Assembly: GCF_045788535.1 (NCBI RefSeq)
Contig: NZ_CP074074.1
Span: forward strand, 3,100,001 to 3,164,000
Direction of reading: 5' to 3'
Source: Allotamlana fucoidanivorans
GTDB lineage: Bacteria; Bacteroidota; Bacteroidia; Flavobacteriales; Flavobacteriaceae
DNA: 64,000 nt
Part shown: positions 15,907-25,135 of the stretch, in pieces
Position numbering within the stretch: position 1 is the first letter of the stretch
How the letters are laid out: every line of letters starts with the position of its first letter
Translations under genes and position numbers: made by a program
The notes under the pieces: model-generated
Databases searched by the model: none
Told to the model about the DNA's origin: nothing
Seen by the model: the letters and a program-made list of their open reading frames with translations, nothing else

Positions 15907-16323
15907 ATGAAACCAAGACAAACAGATTTAAAACGCATTCGTCCAGAAATTTCTTCAACAACCATTAATGAGGCTATGAGTCGTGATGAACAGTTTCAAA
16001 ATACGGTGTTACGCCCTATTATTAAATTTCAAAACGATTTATTTATTGAGGTTTTTAGGAATTATATCAGAAAACATAAATCGGTTTTTTATGATTATTC
16101 TCTAGAAAAACGTATTACATATCTAGAGAATGCTATTCAAAAAGACATGAAATTAAGAAACTCTATGAAAGGTATGGTTATAGGGTTATTTACTGTAGAA
16201 GAATATTTAATGTATATTGAAAACTCTTCAGCCTTAAACAAACGTATGATGAACTTGGTAAAAGACCGATTGCTTAGTCAAATTCAACTATTTGAAAAGC
16301 CAGAGTTATTAACTGCCGTTTAG
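15907..16323 (+). CDS. Conserved flavobacterial protein of unknown function
   Basis: A 138-residue, predominantly helical, soluble protein with no signal peptide. I recall near relatives in other Flavobacteriaceae (LRPIIKFQNDLFIEVF, then IENAIQKD-type and FTVEEYLMYIENSSALNKRMMN stretches), sometimes labelled glyoxalase without good reason; no glyoxalase metal ligands are visible. It is transcribed alone and converges on the ABC-F gene 24 bases away. The 266 bases upstream hold no other gene. Confidence 0.8.
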   Translation: MKPRQTDLKRIRPEISSTTINEAMSRDEQFQNTVLRPIIKFQNDLFIEVFRNYIRKHKSVFYDYSLEKRITYLENAIQKDMKLRNSMKGMVIGLFTVEEYLMYIENSSALNKRMMNLVKDRLLSQIQLFEKPELLTAV

Positions 16324-16347
16324 CTATTATAAAATTGGAATCAATTA

Positions 16348-17973
16348 TTACGCCGTTACCGCATACATTTTATCACGTAACTCTTTAATTTTCTTGTCTT
16401 CCATATATTCATCAAAGCTTGTATAGCGATCAATAATACCACCAGGCGTTAATTCAATAACTCGATTGGCCACGGTTTGCGCAAATTCGTGATCATGTGT
16501 TGTAAATAATACGGTGCCTTTAAAGTTTTTTAATGAATTATTAAACGCTGTAATACTTTCAAGATCTAGATGGTTTGTTGGTTCATCTAGCATCAATACA
16601 TTTGCTCTGGTCATCATCATTTTACTTAACATACAACGTACTTTTTCTCCTCCCGAAAGCACGTTTGATTTTTTAAGTGCCTCTTCCCCACTAAAAATCA
16701 TCTTTCCTAAAAAACCTCTAATATATACCTCTTCCCGTTCTTCCTCTGTAGTTGCCCATTGACGTAGCCAGTCTACCAAACTTAAATCATTATTAAAATA
16801 TTCACTATTGTCTAAAGGAAGGTAAGACTGTGACGTTGTAACGCCCCACGCAAATTCACCAGCATCAGCCTTTTGTTTTCCGTTAATTATCTGATAGAAT
16901 GCCGTTGTGGCTCTAGAGTCTCTTGAGAAAACGACTACTTTGTCACCCTTTGCAAGGTTTAAATCAATATTTTTAAACAACACTTCTCCATCAATTGACG
17001 CCGCTAATCCCTCCACATTTAGAATTTGATCACCCGCTTCTCTATCGCGTTCAAAAATAATAGCTGGATATCTCCTACTGGTTCTTCTTATATCTGAAAT
17101 ATTAAGTTTCTCAATCATCTTTTTTCTACTGGTAGCTTGTTTACTCTTAGCTACGTTTGCAGAAAAACGACGAATAAATTCCTCAAGCTCTTTCTTCTTT
17201 TCTTCAGCTTTTTTGTTTTGTTGAGCGTGTTGTTTTGCCGCTAATTGAGATGACTCATACCAAAAGGTATAGTTGCCTGAATAGTGGTTAATTTTTCCAA
17301 AATCTATATCAGAAATATGTGTACAAACAGCATCAAGAAAGTGACGATCATGTGATACTACAATCACACAATTTTCATAATTAGCTAAAAAGTTTTCAAG
17401 CCATGAAATAGTTTCATAATCCAAATCGTTAGTAGGCTCATCCATTATCAATACATCTGGACTTCCAAATAAGGCTTGAGCTAATAACACCCTTACCTTT
17501 TGCTTGCCATCAAGATCAGCCATTAATGTGTAATGAAACTCTTCCTTTATACCTAGATTAGATAACATGGCAGCTGCATCACTATCTGCATTCCATCCGT
17601 TCATCTCTTCAAACTCTACCTGAAGTTCCCCAATTTTCTCAGCATTTTCATCAGTATAATTGGCATATAAAGCATCAATTTCAGTTTTAATCCTGAACAA
17701 CGGTTTGTTCCCCATAATAACCGTTTCTAAAACGGTATGCTCATCATATAAGTTATGATCCTGCTCTAAAACAGACATGCGCTTTCCCGATTCTAACGAT
17801 ACATGTCCTGATGTTGGGTCCATTTTACCGGAAAGTATCTTTAAAAATGTAGATTTACCAGAACCATTTGCTCCAATAATACCATAACAGTTTCCATTAT
17901 TAAAGGTAGTATTTACTTCGTCAAAAAGAACGCGCTTACCGAATTGTACAGAAAGATTTGATACAGATAACAT
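16348..17973 (-). CDS. ABC-F family ATPase, YbiT-like, with a degenerate second Walker A
   Basis: ABC-F proteins bind the ribosomal E site and adjust translation. Two ATPase domains are joined by the long basic coiled-coil linker (about residues 225-300). Domain 1 has GANGSGKST, Walker B VLIMDEPTNDLD and H-switch SHDRHF, with a weak signature (DLDGKQKVR). Domain 2 has signature LSGGEKVR, Walker B VLMLDEPTNHLD and THDHEF, but its Walker A reads FSRDSRATT (residues 349-357), lacking Gly and the key Lys. Length and order match YbiT. In the head-to-tail dimer, the degenerate Walker A pairs with the degenerate signature, so one composite site is intact and one is dead. Confidence 0.9.
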   Translation of the reverse strand: MLSVSNLSVQFGKRVLFDEVNTTFNNGNCYGIIGANGSGKSTFLKILSGKMDPTSGHVSLESGKRMSVLEQDHNLYDEHTVLETVIMGNKPLFRIKTEIDALYANYTDENAEKIGELQVEFEEMNGWNADSDAAAMLSNLGIKEEFHYTLMADLDGKQKVRVLLAQALFGSPDVLIMDEPTNDLDYETISWLENFLANYENCVIVVSHDRHFLDAVCTHISDIDFGKINHYSGNYTFWYESSQLAAKQHAQQNKKAEEKKKELEEFIRRFSANVAKSKQATSRKKMIEKLNISDIRRTSRRYPAIIFERDREAGDQILNVEGLAASIDGEVLFKNIDLNLAKGDKVVVFSRDSRATTAFYQIINGKQKADAGEFAWGVTTSQSYLPLDNSEYFNNDLSLVDWLRQWATTEEEREEVYIRGFLGKMIFSGEEALKKSNVLSGGEKVRCMLSKMMMTRANVLMLDEPTNHLDLESITAFNNSLKNFKGTVLFTTHDHEFAQTVANRVIELTPGGIIDRYTSFDEYMEDKKIKELRDKMYAVTA

Positions 17974-18169
17974 AACTTAGCTTAAATTTTTTGCAAAAGT
18001 AGAAAAATGAATCCGTAAGACGAAACATAACGAACCTATTTTATAGCCATAATAGGATAAAGTGTTATTACAGGCGTTTAAGCGAATACAACTTTAACAG
18101 CCCCTTAACAGCACTTTTTGCATACAACCTATACTTTTGTGATACACCAAAGATACTCTGGAGTTATTT

Positions 18170-19591
18170 ATGAAGTTTTATTTATCATTTATTTTGCTTT
18201 GTGTTACTTTTTTTGGTTGCAAAAAAGATAATGGAAGCGCCACGGTAGACTACGCATACATTGGAGGGGAAATTATAAACCCGAATACCAAATATGTGGT
18301 GCTATCAAAAAATGAAACTATTATTGATACTATAAATCTTGATGGAAGAAATAGATTTTTATACAAAATTAAAAATCTTAGCGACGGAATTTATAATTTC
18401 AGACATGGAGGAGAATATCAAATGGTACTTCTGGAGCCCCAAGATAGTGTATTATTTAGGCTAAACACACTTGATTTTGATGAGTCTCTTGTGTTTTCGG
18501 GCAAAGGAAGTAAAAAAAACAATTACCTTATTGAAACGTTTTTAGAGAGTGAGGCAGAAGAACAGTACATCATTAAATTATGCCAGCTTTCTGCGGAAGA
18601 TTATCAAAAACATATTGATTCAATAAGAGATAGAAAAACTGAAAAGTTTAATCAATTTGTAAAAAAACACCATCCGTCTGACTTGTTCAAGGATTTCATG
18701 CAGGCCAATATCAACTATAGTTATTATTCTAGCAAAGAAGTTTATCCTTTTTTACATTACGGAAAGAACAAAGCAGAAATTTTAAAAAGTGTACCCGCTA
18801 ATTTTTATGATTATAGAAAAGACATTAATTACAATGATGTGTTGTTAAGTAATTATCATAATTACATGACTTTTTTACGACATAGTGTAAGTAATTTGAC
18901 CTTAGAAAAACATGACGCACATAGCACAGGAAAGCCATTTCACCGTGGTTCTACATGTTATAATTTAGATAGGCTGCACCTAATTGATAGTTTGGTAACT
19001 AATGAAGCCATAAAAAATGAATTATTGTTTAAGTTTACGATGTATTTCTTGTCAAAAAGTAATAATGAAAAAAATAATGAGGCTATTTTAGGCTCTTATA
19101 TTGAAAAAAGTACAAATGAAAAAGATAAAGACCAGTTAACACGGTACGTCAACTCCATTAACAACTTGAAAGCAGGTGCCAAATTACCTGAGTTAACTTT
19201 GATTTCTTATAATAAAGCTGAGCAGGACTTACATAGTATAATCAATAAACCTTCGGTGATTAGTTTTTGGTCTACTATGCATTATGAGCACTTTAAGAAA
19301 AGTCATAAACAATTAAGAATACTCAAAGAGAAATATCCTGAATTAAAATTTATTACCATCAATATTGATGGATATGGTATTGACAAATCCAAACAAATCC
19401 TGCAGGGCTACAATTTTGATTATTCAGATGAATATCTCTTTAAAAATCCAGATAAAGCTATAGATATTCTGGCCATGTACCCTATTACAAAAACCATTAT
19501 TGTTGATAGAAAAGGAAAAGTTGTAAATGGAAACTCAAATATATTTTCTATTAGTTTTGAAAAAGAAGTTTTAGGTTTGCTAAACAGATAA
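18170..19591 (+). CDS. Lipoprotein with a thioredoxin-like C-terminal domain lacking the CxxC
   Basis: The N-terminus MKFYLSFILLCVTFFGC is a lipoprotein signal with Cys17. Residues 25-110 are beta-rich and resemble the DUF4369/AhpC-associated N-terminal region seen in Bacteroidetes thiol-disulfide lipoproteins. Residues about 335-473 have a thioredoxin/TlpA fold (AGAKLPELTLISYNK, SVISFWSTMHYEHFKKS, ELKFITINIDG, YPITKTIIVDRKGKVV). The place where W-C-x-x-C should be reads FWSTMHYEH, so it cannot be a classical thiol oxidoreductase. It probably acts in the outer-membrane or periplasmic space in a non-redox role. It is divergent from the ABC-F gene. Confidence 0.75.
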   Translation: MKFYLSFILLCVTFFGCKKDNGSATVDYAYIGGEIINPNTKYVVLSKNETIIDTINLDGRNRFLYKIKNLSDGIYNFRHGGEYQMVLLEPQDSVLFRLNTLDFDESLVFSGKGSKKNNYLIETFLESEAEEQYIIKLCQLSAEDYQKHIDSIRDRKTEKFNQFVKKHHPSDLFKDFMQANINYSYYSSKEVYPFLHYGKNKAEILKSVPANFYDYRKDINYNDVLLSNYHNYMTFLRHSVSNLTLEKHDAHSTGKPFHRGSTCYNLDRLHLIDSLVTNEAIKNELLFKFTMYFLSKSNNEKNNEAILGSYIEKSTNEKDKDQLTRYVNSINNLKAGAKLPELTLISYNKAEQDLHSIINKPSVISFWSTMHYEHFKKSHKQLRILKEKYPELKFITINIDGYGIDKSKQILQGYNFDYSDEYLFKNPDKAIDILAMYPITKTIIVDRKGKVVNGNSNIFSISFEKEVLGLLNR

Positions 19592-19593
19592 GC

Positions 19594-20400
19594 TTAAAGT
19601 TTATAATGATTCATCAATAATTTTTCATAAACTATATCCGGCAAAATACGCTTTAATACCACTGAAAATTTTTGCATAAACGCGCCTATTTTGTAATGCA
19701 CTTTTGGGTTTGGGGTGTTTATTATTTTATATACCGCTTCTGCCATCATGATAGGGTTACTACCAGCATCAACATGAGTGTTCATTAAATTTAGTGTAGC
19801 ACCATACGGTTTTTTATAAGGTGAATTTTCATGAAGCGGCGCATGATATCTGCCAGCTGCAATGTTGGTTGCAAAATCACCAGGTGCTACATTGGTCATT
19901 TTTATATTGAAGTCTTTAATTTCCATTCTAAAAGCTTCGGTAACGAGCTCTAAAGCCCCTTTGCTGGCGCTATAAATACCTCTGTAGGGTAAACCCATAT
20001 AACCAGCTATTGAAGTAATATTTATAATCAACCCGTCTTTTTGCTGGCGCATTTGTGGCAATACAGCCTTAATAACATTGATTGGTCCGAACAGATTAGT
20101 TTCAAAATTTTTTTTTATTTCTTCTTCAGGGATTTCTTCTATAGGCCCTGTTATTCCAGCACCTGCATTGTTCACCAAAACATCTAAACGTCCTTCGTTT
20201 TCAACAATGGTTGAAACCGTTTTTTTTATGGTGGTATTATTGGCAACGTCCAAAGCTAAAATAGGGAACTTACTATCCTTGTACTTTTCAGGATTCCTAC
20301 TTGTACCATAAACAACAAATCCTTTTTCCTTTAAAAATTCACCAATCGATTTTCCTATACCTGAAGAACCTCCTGTAATTAAAATAACTTTAGACATCAT
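19594..20400 (-). CDS. Short-chain dehydrogenase/reductase
   Basis: Classical SDR with cofactor loop TGGSSGIGKSIG near the N-terminus, NNAG at about 79, the catalytic Ser in NITSIAGYMG, and Tyr/Lys in YSASKGALE. Asn in the LFGPINVIKAV helix region and 268 residues fit a classical enzyme using NAD(P)H. The substrate cannot be inferred. Start codons at 20400 and 20397 are both possible. Its end lies 2 bases from the convergent lipoprotein gene. Confidence 0.9.
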   Translation of the reverse strand: MMSKVILITGGSSGIGKSIGEFLKEKGFVVYGTSRNPEKYKDSKFPILALDVANNTTIKKTVSTIVENEGRLDVLVNNAGAGITGPIEEIPEEEIKKNFETNLFGPINVIKAVLPQMRQQKDGLIINITSIAGYMGLPYRGIYSASKGALELVTEAFRMEIKDFNIKMTNVAPGDFATNIAAGRYHAPLHENSPYKKPYGATLNLMNTHVDAGSNPIMMAEAVYKIINTPNPKVHYKIGAFMQKFSVVLKRILPDIVYEKLLMNHYKL

Positions 20401-20475
20401 GTAGAAAACATTATTAAAAACGAGCGCAAATTACGAAATTGATTGAGATGAGGAAACCTAAATTTAGCGCATAAA

Positions 20476-20576
20476 AAAAGGCAAGCTACCTACATCACAC
20501 CGCTACGACCATTTACCTTTGCTTCGTTCCCGACCTGGAGGATTCAACAGGAGCTGGTTGTGTAGGACTTGCCGGC
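20476..20576 (-). ncRNA. ffs: Signal recognition particle RNA (small bacterial type)
   Basis: On the minus strand the transcript pairs GGCAAG (near 20573) with CTTGCC (near 20480) at its ends. In the middle it contains CAGGTCGGGAACGAAGCA (around 20520-20540), the conserved SRP domain IV with its GGAA-type tip that binds Ffh. Outer helices (TCCTACACA / TGTGATGTAGG) complete the single long hairpin. A run of seven T follows, serving as terminator. A near-consensus promoter precedes it. The ends are accurate to a few bases only. Confidence 0.9.
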
Positions 20577-20578
20577 TG

Positions 20579-20608
20579 CAAAGATACAATCTTTTAAAAT
20601 TATCACAA
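20579..20608 (-). promoter_or_regulatory. Promoter of the SRP RNA gene
   Basis: Read on the minus strand, TTG (20608-20606), 19 bases, then TATCTTTG (20586-20579) fits the Bacteroidetes TTTG/TTG-N17-23-TAnnTTTG promoter, with the RNA start a few bases later. Confidence 0.8.
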
Positions 20609-20662
20609 TGATTTTTTAAACTGATTTTTAATAAATATCTTGCTTCAAACTAAATTTAAATC

Positions 20663-21697
20663 ATGGAAGCTCTCAAGTATTTAACAATCATATTATTAAG
20701 TATTACTCTCGTTTCTTGCGGCTCTAATAACAGTAATAAAAAAAGTGATTTTTCAATAAAAACTAATGCTAATAAAGGCCATATTTCAATTAATGAAACC
20801 TTAAATCTGTCTCTGGAAAACAAAAAAGGACATTCAATTGAATCGGTTATTTATAAACTAGACGGCAAAGAAATTAATAACTCGTTGAGTTTAGCTGACC
20901 ATAAATTAGGCAAACATACTTTAGAAGCCGTGGTAACTTATAATGAAAGTAAAGAAACCGTTTCAACCAACATTACCATTCTTAATAATGAGCTTCCTAA
21001 TGTGTATACGTATGAAATCATCAATACATATCCGCATGATATAACCTCTTACACCCAAGGTTTAGAATTTTATAATGATACACTATATGAGAGTACTGGA
21101 CAGTATAAAGAATCTAAATTAAGAAAAGTAGATTATAAGACGGGAAAGATTATAAAAAATATTGACTTAGCAGATCAATACTTTGGGGAAGGCTTAACCA
21201 TTCTTGATAACAAAATATATCAACTAACTTGGCAAGAAGGTACTGGTTTTGTGTATGATGTGAATACCTTTAATAAGCTTGGTAGTTTTAAATATGGAAA
21301 TAGTAAAGAAGGTTGGGGCTTATGTCATGATGGTAACAAAATTTATAAAAGCGATGGAACCGAGAAGGTTTGGTTATTAAATCCTGAGACTCTAATTGAA
21401 GAAGATTATATTCAAGTTTACACCAATAAAGGTAAGATTGTTGGCATTAATGAACTAGAATGGGTTGAAGGTGAAATCTATGCTAATAGATATCAAAAGA
21501 ACGGTGTAGCCATTATAAACCCCAAAAATGGCGCTGTTACTGGGGTAATTGATTTTTCAACCTTAAAAGACAAAGTAACACAGCATGATGGTCTTGATGT
21601 TTTAAATGGTATTGCCTATAATCCTGAAACTAAAACCATTTTCATTACGGGTAAACGCTGGGATAAATTATTTGAAGTTAAAATTATTGAGAAGTAA
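20663..21697 (+). CDS. Glutaminyl-peptide cyclotransferase-like lipoprotein
   Basis: A lipoprotein signal (LTIILLSITLVSCGS, lipid Cys19) is followed by an Ig-like segment (residues about 30-110) and a five-bladed propeller of the plant/bacterial type glutamine cyclotransferase family (Glu_cyclase_2). Motifs include INTYPHDITSYTQGLEF, LYESTGQYKESKLRKVDY, GEGLTILDNKIYQLTW, GWGLCHDG, ELEWVEGEIYANRY and the closing LNGIAYNPETKTIFITGKRWDKLFEV. The enzyme would form N-terminal pyroglutamate on exported proteins, which is common for Bacteroidetes proteins whose mature N-terminus is Gln after signal cleavage. Confidence 0.9.
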   Translation: MEALKYLTIILLSITLVSCGSNNSNKKSDFSIKTNANKGHISINETLNLSLENKKGHSIESVIYKLDGKEINNSLSLADHKLGKHTLEAVVTYNESKETVSTNITILNNELPNVYTYEIINTYPHDITSYTQGLEFYNDTLYESTGQYKESKLRKVDYKTGKIIKNIDLADQYFGEGLTILDNKIYQLTWQEGTGFVYDVNTFNKLGSFKYGNSKEGWGLCHDGNKIYKSDGTEKVWLLNPETLIEEDYIQVYTNKGKIVGINELEWVEGEIYANRYQKNGVAIINPKNGAVTGVIDFSTLKDKVTQHDGLDVLNGIAYNPETKTIFITGKRWDKLFEVKIIEK

Positions 21698-21749
21698 TTT
21701 TTAACCTGATTTTATTGGATATTCCACTACCAAATTACGCTTTATAGAG

Positions 21750-21757
21750 TATCTTTG
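21750..21757 (+). promoter_or_regulatory. -7 box (TATCTTTG) before cydA
   Basis: An exact TAnnTTTG match 27 bases upstream of the cydA start. The -33 element is not clear. Confidence 0.5.
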
Positions 21758-21784
21758 TGGTACACTTCTTAAAAGCCTTTTATC

Positions 21785-23089
21785 ATGGATAATTTAGATG
21801 CCGCGAGACTTCAAATGGCATTTACCCTCATATTTCACATTGTATTTGCTTGTATAGGTATGGTCATGCCATTTTTTATGATTGTAGCACACAAAAAATG
21901 GCTAAACACAAGAAATAAAGTTTACTTAGAACTCACCAAATCTTGGCAAAAAGGTGTTGCCATTTTTTTTGTTGTTGGAGCGGTATCAGGTACCGCTTTG
22001 TCTTTTGAATTAGGGTTGTTATGGCCAGAATTCATGAAATATGCAGGTCCTATAATTGGTATGCCGTTTTCTTTAGAAGGTGCTGCATTTTTTGTTGAGG
22101 CTATTGCATTGGGTTTTTATCTTTATGGTTGGAACAAAATTCCTGAAAAATTCCATTGGTTAACCGGAGTTATTGTTGGAATATCAGGAGTAACCTCAGG
22201 TATTTTAGTGGTTTCCGCTAATGGATGGATGAATGCCCCATCTGGTTTTGATTATATTAATGGTGAATTTTTAAATATAGACCCCGTAAAAGCATTTTTC
22301 AATCCAGCTTGGTTCACTCAAGCGTTACATATGACGCTTGCCGCATTTACGGCAACTGGATTTGCAGTAGCTGGAATTCATGCCTATCAAATCTATAAAC
22401 AGCGTCAAATAGAACTTCATAAAAAAGCATTTAAAATAGCCATTACTTTTGGGACGGTTGCCGCTATTTTGCAGCCTTTAAGTGGTGATTTATCGGCAAA
22501 AGATATAGCCGAGAGACAACCTGTTAAGCTCGCCGCTATGGAAGCACACTATAACACGCAAAAAGGTGCTCCCCTATATATTGGAGGTATTGTTGATGAA
22601 GAAAACGAAAAAGTAACTTATAAAATTGAAATTCCTAAAGCATTATCATTTTTAGCTTTCGGCGATTTTAATGCCGAAGTAAAAGGACTTAAGGATTTTC
22701 CCGATGATGTAAAACCACCTGTAGCTATAGTGCATTATGCCTTTCAAGTTATGGTAGGCTTAGGCACCCTTTTACTCGTTGTAGGAATCTTATTTTTTAT
22801 TAGTCTTAAAAAAACAGCTTTATCGGAAAATAATAAATTTTGGATGTTATTTGCATTAATGGCTCCCATAGGATTTATAGCTCTTGAAGCAGGTTGGATA
22901 GTCACTGAAGTTGGAAGACAACCTTGGATTATTCATAACGTTATGAAGACTAAAGATGCTGTTACTCCTATGCCAGGCATGATTTATAGCTTTTATATGT
23001 ATGTTATCCTGTATTCGATTCTAACTATAGCAGTAAGCTGGTTAATGGCTAGACAAATTAAATTACTTAACCAATCAAATTTAAGTTAG
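21785..23089 (+). CDS. cydA: Cytochrome bd ubiquinol oxidase subunit I (short Q-loop form)
   Basis: Subunit I of the bd-type quinol oxidase, which reduces O2 with high affinity in the inner membrane. LDAARLQMAFTLIFHIVFACIGM carries the haem His near residue 19. SFELGLLWPEFM, EGAAFFVEAI, ANGWMNAPSGF, QPLSGDLSAKDIAERQPVKLAAMEAHY and GRQPWIIHNVMKTKDAVTP are conserved family blocks. At 434 residues it lacks the long Q-loop insertion of the E. coli protein. It is directly followed by cydB with a 1-base gap. Confidence 0.95.
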   Translation: MDNLDAARLQMAFTLIFHIVFACIGMVMPFFMIVAHKKWLNTRNKVYLELTKSWQKGVAIFFVVGAVSGTALSFELGLLWPEFMKYAGPIIGMPFSLEGAAFFVEAIALGFYLYGWNKIPEKFHWLTGVIVGISGVTSGILVVSANGWMNAPSGFDYINGEFLNIDPVKAFFNPAWFTQALHMTLAAFTATGFAVAGIHAYQIYKQRQIELHKKAFKIAITFGTVAAILQPLSGDLSAKDIAERQPVKLAAMEAHYNTQKGAPLYIGGIVDEENEKVTYKIEIPKALSFLAFGDFNAEVKGLKDFPDDVKPPVAIVHYAFQVMVGLGTLLLVVGILFFISLKKTALSENNKFWMLFALMAPIGFIALEAGWIVTEVGRQPWIIHNVMKTKDAVTPMPGMIYSFYMYVILYSILTIAVSWLMARQIKLLNQSNLS

Positions 23090-23090
23090 T

Positions 23091-24110
23091 ATGTTATATG
23101 TTGTTCTCACGTTTTTACTAGTCTCCCTTTTGCTTTATGTAATTTTAGCAGGTGCTGATTTTGGAGCTGGTATTGTTGAACTTTTTTCTACAAAGAAAAA
23201 CCAACAGCTTACTAAGAAAACCATTTATCGGGTTATGGGGCCTGTTTGGGAAGCTAACCATATATGGATTATCATATTAGTGGTTATTCTTTGGGTTGGG
23301 TTTCCTCAGTTTTACAACATTCTAGTGGTGTTTTTACATATTCCATTAACTCTGGTGTTGTTGGGTATTACACTTAGAGGTGTCGCTTTTGTTTTCAGGC
23401 ATTATGATGCTTATAAAGACAAATCTCAAATCCTGTATGACTGGATGTTTAGAATAGCCAGCCTCCTTACCCCTATTTTCTTAGGCATGACGGCAGGTGC
23501 TATGCTTTCTGGAGAATTAATTATTACAAACGACTATCAAGCGTACACTTTTAAAGAACTCTACATAACACCATGGTTCAATTGGTTTGCAATATTAGTA
23601 GGCTGCTTTTTTGCAGGACTTTGTGCGTTTTTAACGTCTATATTACTTATTGGGGAATCTAACCCTGATAACCGAGCGATTTATGTTAGAAAATCACGTT
23701 ACACCACCATAGCGGTTATTAGTATTGGTTTTTTAGTACTATCCTATGGCTTTATAAATAACGTTGCTTTTATAACCGATTTTATTAAAAATCCGTATAC
23801 CATAGCATTAATTGGTATTTCTGCCATATTGATTATGCCTTTGCTTCAAAGTATAAAAAATGCTAAAAAGGTGTTAAGCAGAACGCTGGCTGGACTTCAG
23901 GTTGTATTGATATTACTAGCCGCTTTTATAACCCATTTTCCTGTGTTAATTCTTGGAGCTAACGCTAACATAAATATTCTTGAAACGGTAGCTTCTGAGA
24001 AGACCATTCAAGTATTAGGTATTTCACTCATTGTTGGCGGACTCATTATTCTACCTGGCTTATTTCATCTTTTAAAATCGTTTAAGATGATAAAGGTATT
24101 AGAACAGTAA
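23091..24110 (+). CDS. cydB: Cytochrome bd ubiquinol oxidase subunit II
   Basis: Subunit II with eight or nine hydrophobic helices in 339 residues. Family features are ILAGADFGAGIVELF, RVMGPVWEANHIWIIILVVILWVGFP, and RGVAFVFRHY. It forms the membrane heterodimer with CydA and is translated from the same operon. A CydX-like small subunit is not visible after it; the next gene is convergent 23 bases on. Confidence 0.95.
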   Translation: MLYVVLTFLLVSLLLYVILAGADFGAGIVELFSTKKNQQLTKKTIYRVMGPVWEANHIWIIILVVILWVGFPQFYNILVVFLHIPLTLVLLGITLRGVAFVFRHYDAYKDKSQILYDWMFRIASLLTPIFLGMTAGAMLSGELIITNDYQAYTFKELYITPWFNWFAILVGCFFAGLCAFLTSILLIGESNPDNRAIYVRKSRYTTIAVISIGFLVLSYGFINNVAFITDFIKNPYTIALIGISAILIMPLLQSIKNAKKVLSRTLAGLQVVLILLAAFITHFPVLILGANANINILETVASEKTIQVLGISLIVGGLIILPGLFHLLKSFKMIKVLEQ

Positions 24111-24133
24111 TTTTTTAACTTCTGTGTTTCAGT

Positions 24134-25111
24134 CTACTTATGTACGGCACTTTGTGTACAAGGACAGTTGCTAATACCTTGTAAGAAGTTAAGACCAATG
24201 GTTATCACATGAGTACCGGAGTTGTATCCTGCTAAATCATTTGTAGTCACCTGGTAGGCATAACCAAAATAAAAAATAGACTTTTGAAACCCTACCATAG
24301 GTCCTACGTTTAATGGTTTAAAAAATTGATCATTCAAAAAGCGGTAAGAAATACCCGCCCAGAAGTAATCTTCATTTCTATTGAATTTTCTGAATTTAAA
24401 ATTCACATCGGTACTAGAACGTTTATCACTCTGAAACATTTGATAGAATATGGATGGTTCAAACTCTAAACCACTTTTCTTAGGCCCTCTAATAGTTAAA
24501 CCAGAGTATATTTGGTAGTTAAGCAATAATCGAGGTTCGGCTATTCTGATGCTTTCATCTAAGTTTTTATCTAGAATATTATTAATGTTTAAACTAAAAA
24601 AGAAGCCTTTGTTACGGTAAAGGGCACCTACATCAAAGTTGTTGTTTGAGGTACGTCTATCATCTGTTACAAACGGATCTAAAGTAGGGTTTTCATACCC
24701 GCCATCAAAGTTATTAATATCTATTCTGAAGTTATTCAGGTTATACGAAATCCCGAATGATAAATATTGCTTAGAATAATAATCTAAAACCAAATGGTGT
24801 GCAAACGAAAACTTTAATCCCGTTTGAATAGTATTTCCATTTTTATCGTTATACAGGGATAAACCTACTCCTGAACGATCCGCTATTCTAACATCGCCAT
24901 AAATAGATTGATTATCCGGTGCTCCTTTTATACCCACCCACTGGGTAAGGCCGTTTGCTCGTATCTTTAAATTATCACCTATACCAGCATAGGTAGGAGA
25001 TACCACGAAATTATTATCTGCCAAATACTGCGTAAATACAGGTAGATTTAACTCCTGCCCATAGGCATGAGTCAGCATAAAAACTAGTAGGTATATAATG
25101 ATCTTTTTCAT
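24134..25111 (-). CDS. sprF: PorP/SprF family outer-membrane protein
   Basis: The signal peptide MKKIIIYLLVFMLTHAYG is followed by a PorP/SprF barrel: QELNLPVFTQYLADNNFVVSPTYAGIGDNLKIR, GLTQWVGIKGAPDNQSI, SFAHHLVLDYYSKQYLSFGISYNLN, and a C-terminal GISYRFLNDQFFKPLN...FQKSIFYFGYAYQVT...SGTHVITIGLNF. In F. johnsoniae SprF is needed to put SprB on the surface by T9SS. This gene follows the giant adhesin by 24 bases, the same order as sprB-sprF. Confidence 0.9.
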   Translation of the reverse strand: MKKIIIYLLVFMLTHAYGQELNLPVFTQYLADNNFVVSPTYAGIGDNLKIRANGLTQWVGIKGAPDNQSIYGDVRIADRSGVGLSLYNDKNGNTIQTGLKFSFAHHLVLDYYSKQYLSFGISYNLNNFRIDINNFDGGYENPTLDPFVTDDRRTSNNNFDVGALYRNKGFFFSLNINNILDKNLDESIRIAEPRLLLNYQIYSGLTIRGPKKSGLEFEPSIFYQMFQSDKRSSTDVNFKFRKFNRNEDYFWAGISYRFLNDQFFKPLNVGPMVGFQKSIFYFGYAYQVTTNDLAGYNSGTHVITIGLNFLQGISNCPCTQSAVHK

Positions 25112-25135
25112 GTGTTTTCGTCTTAAGGGAACTTA

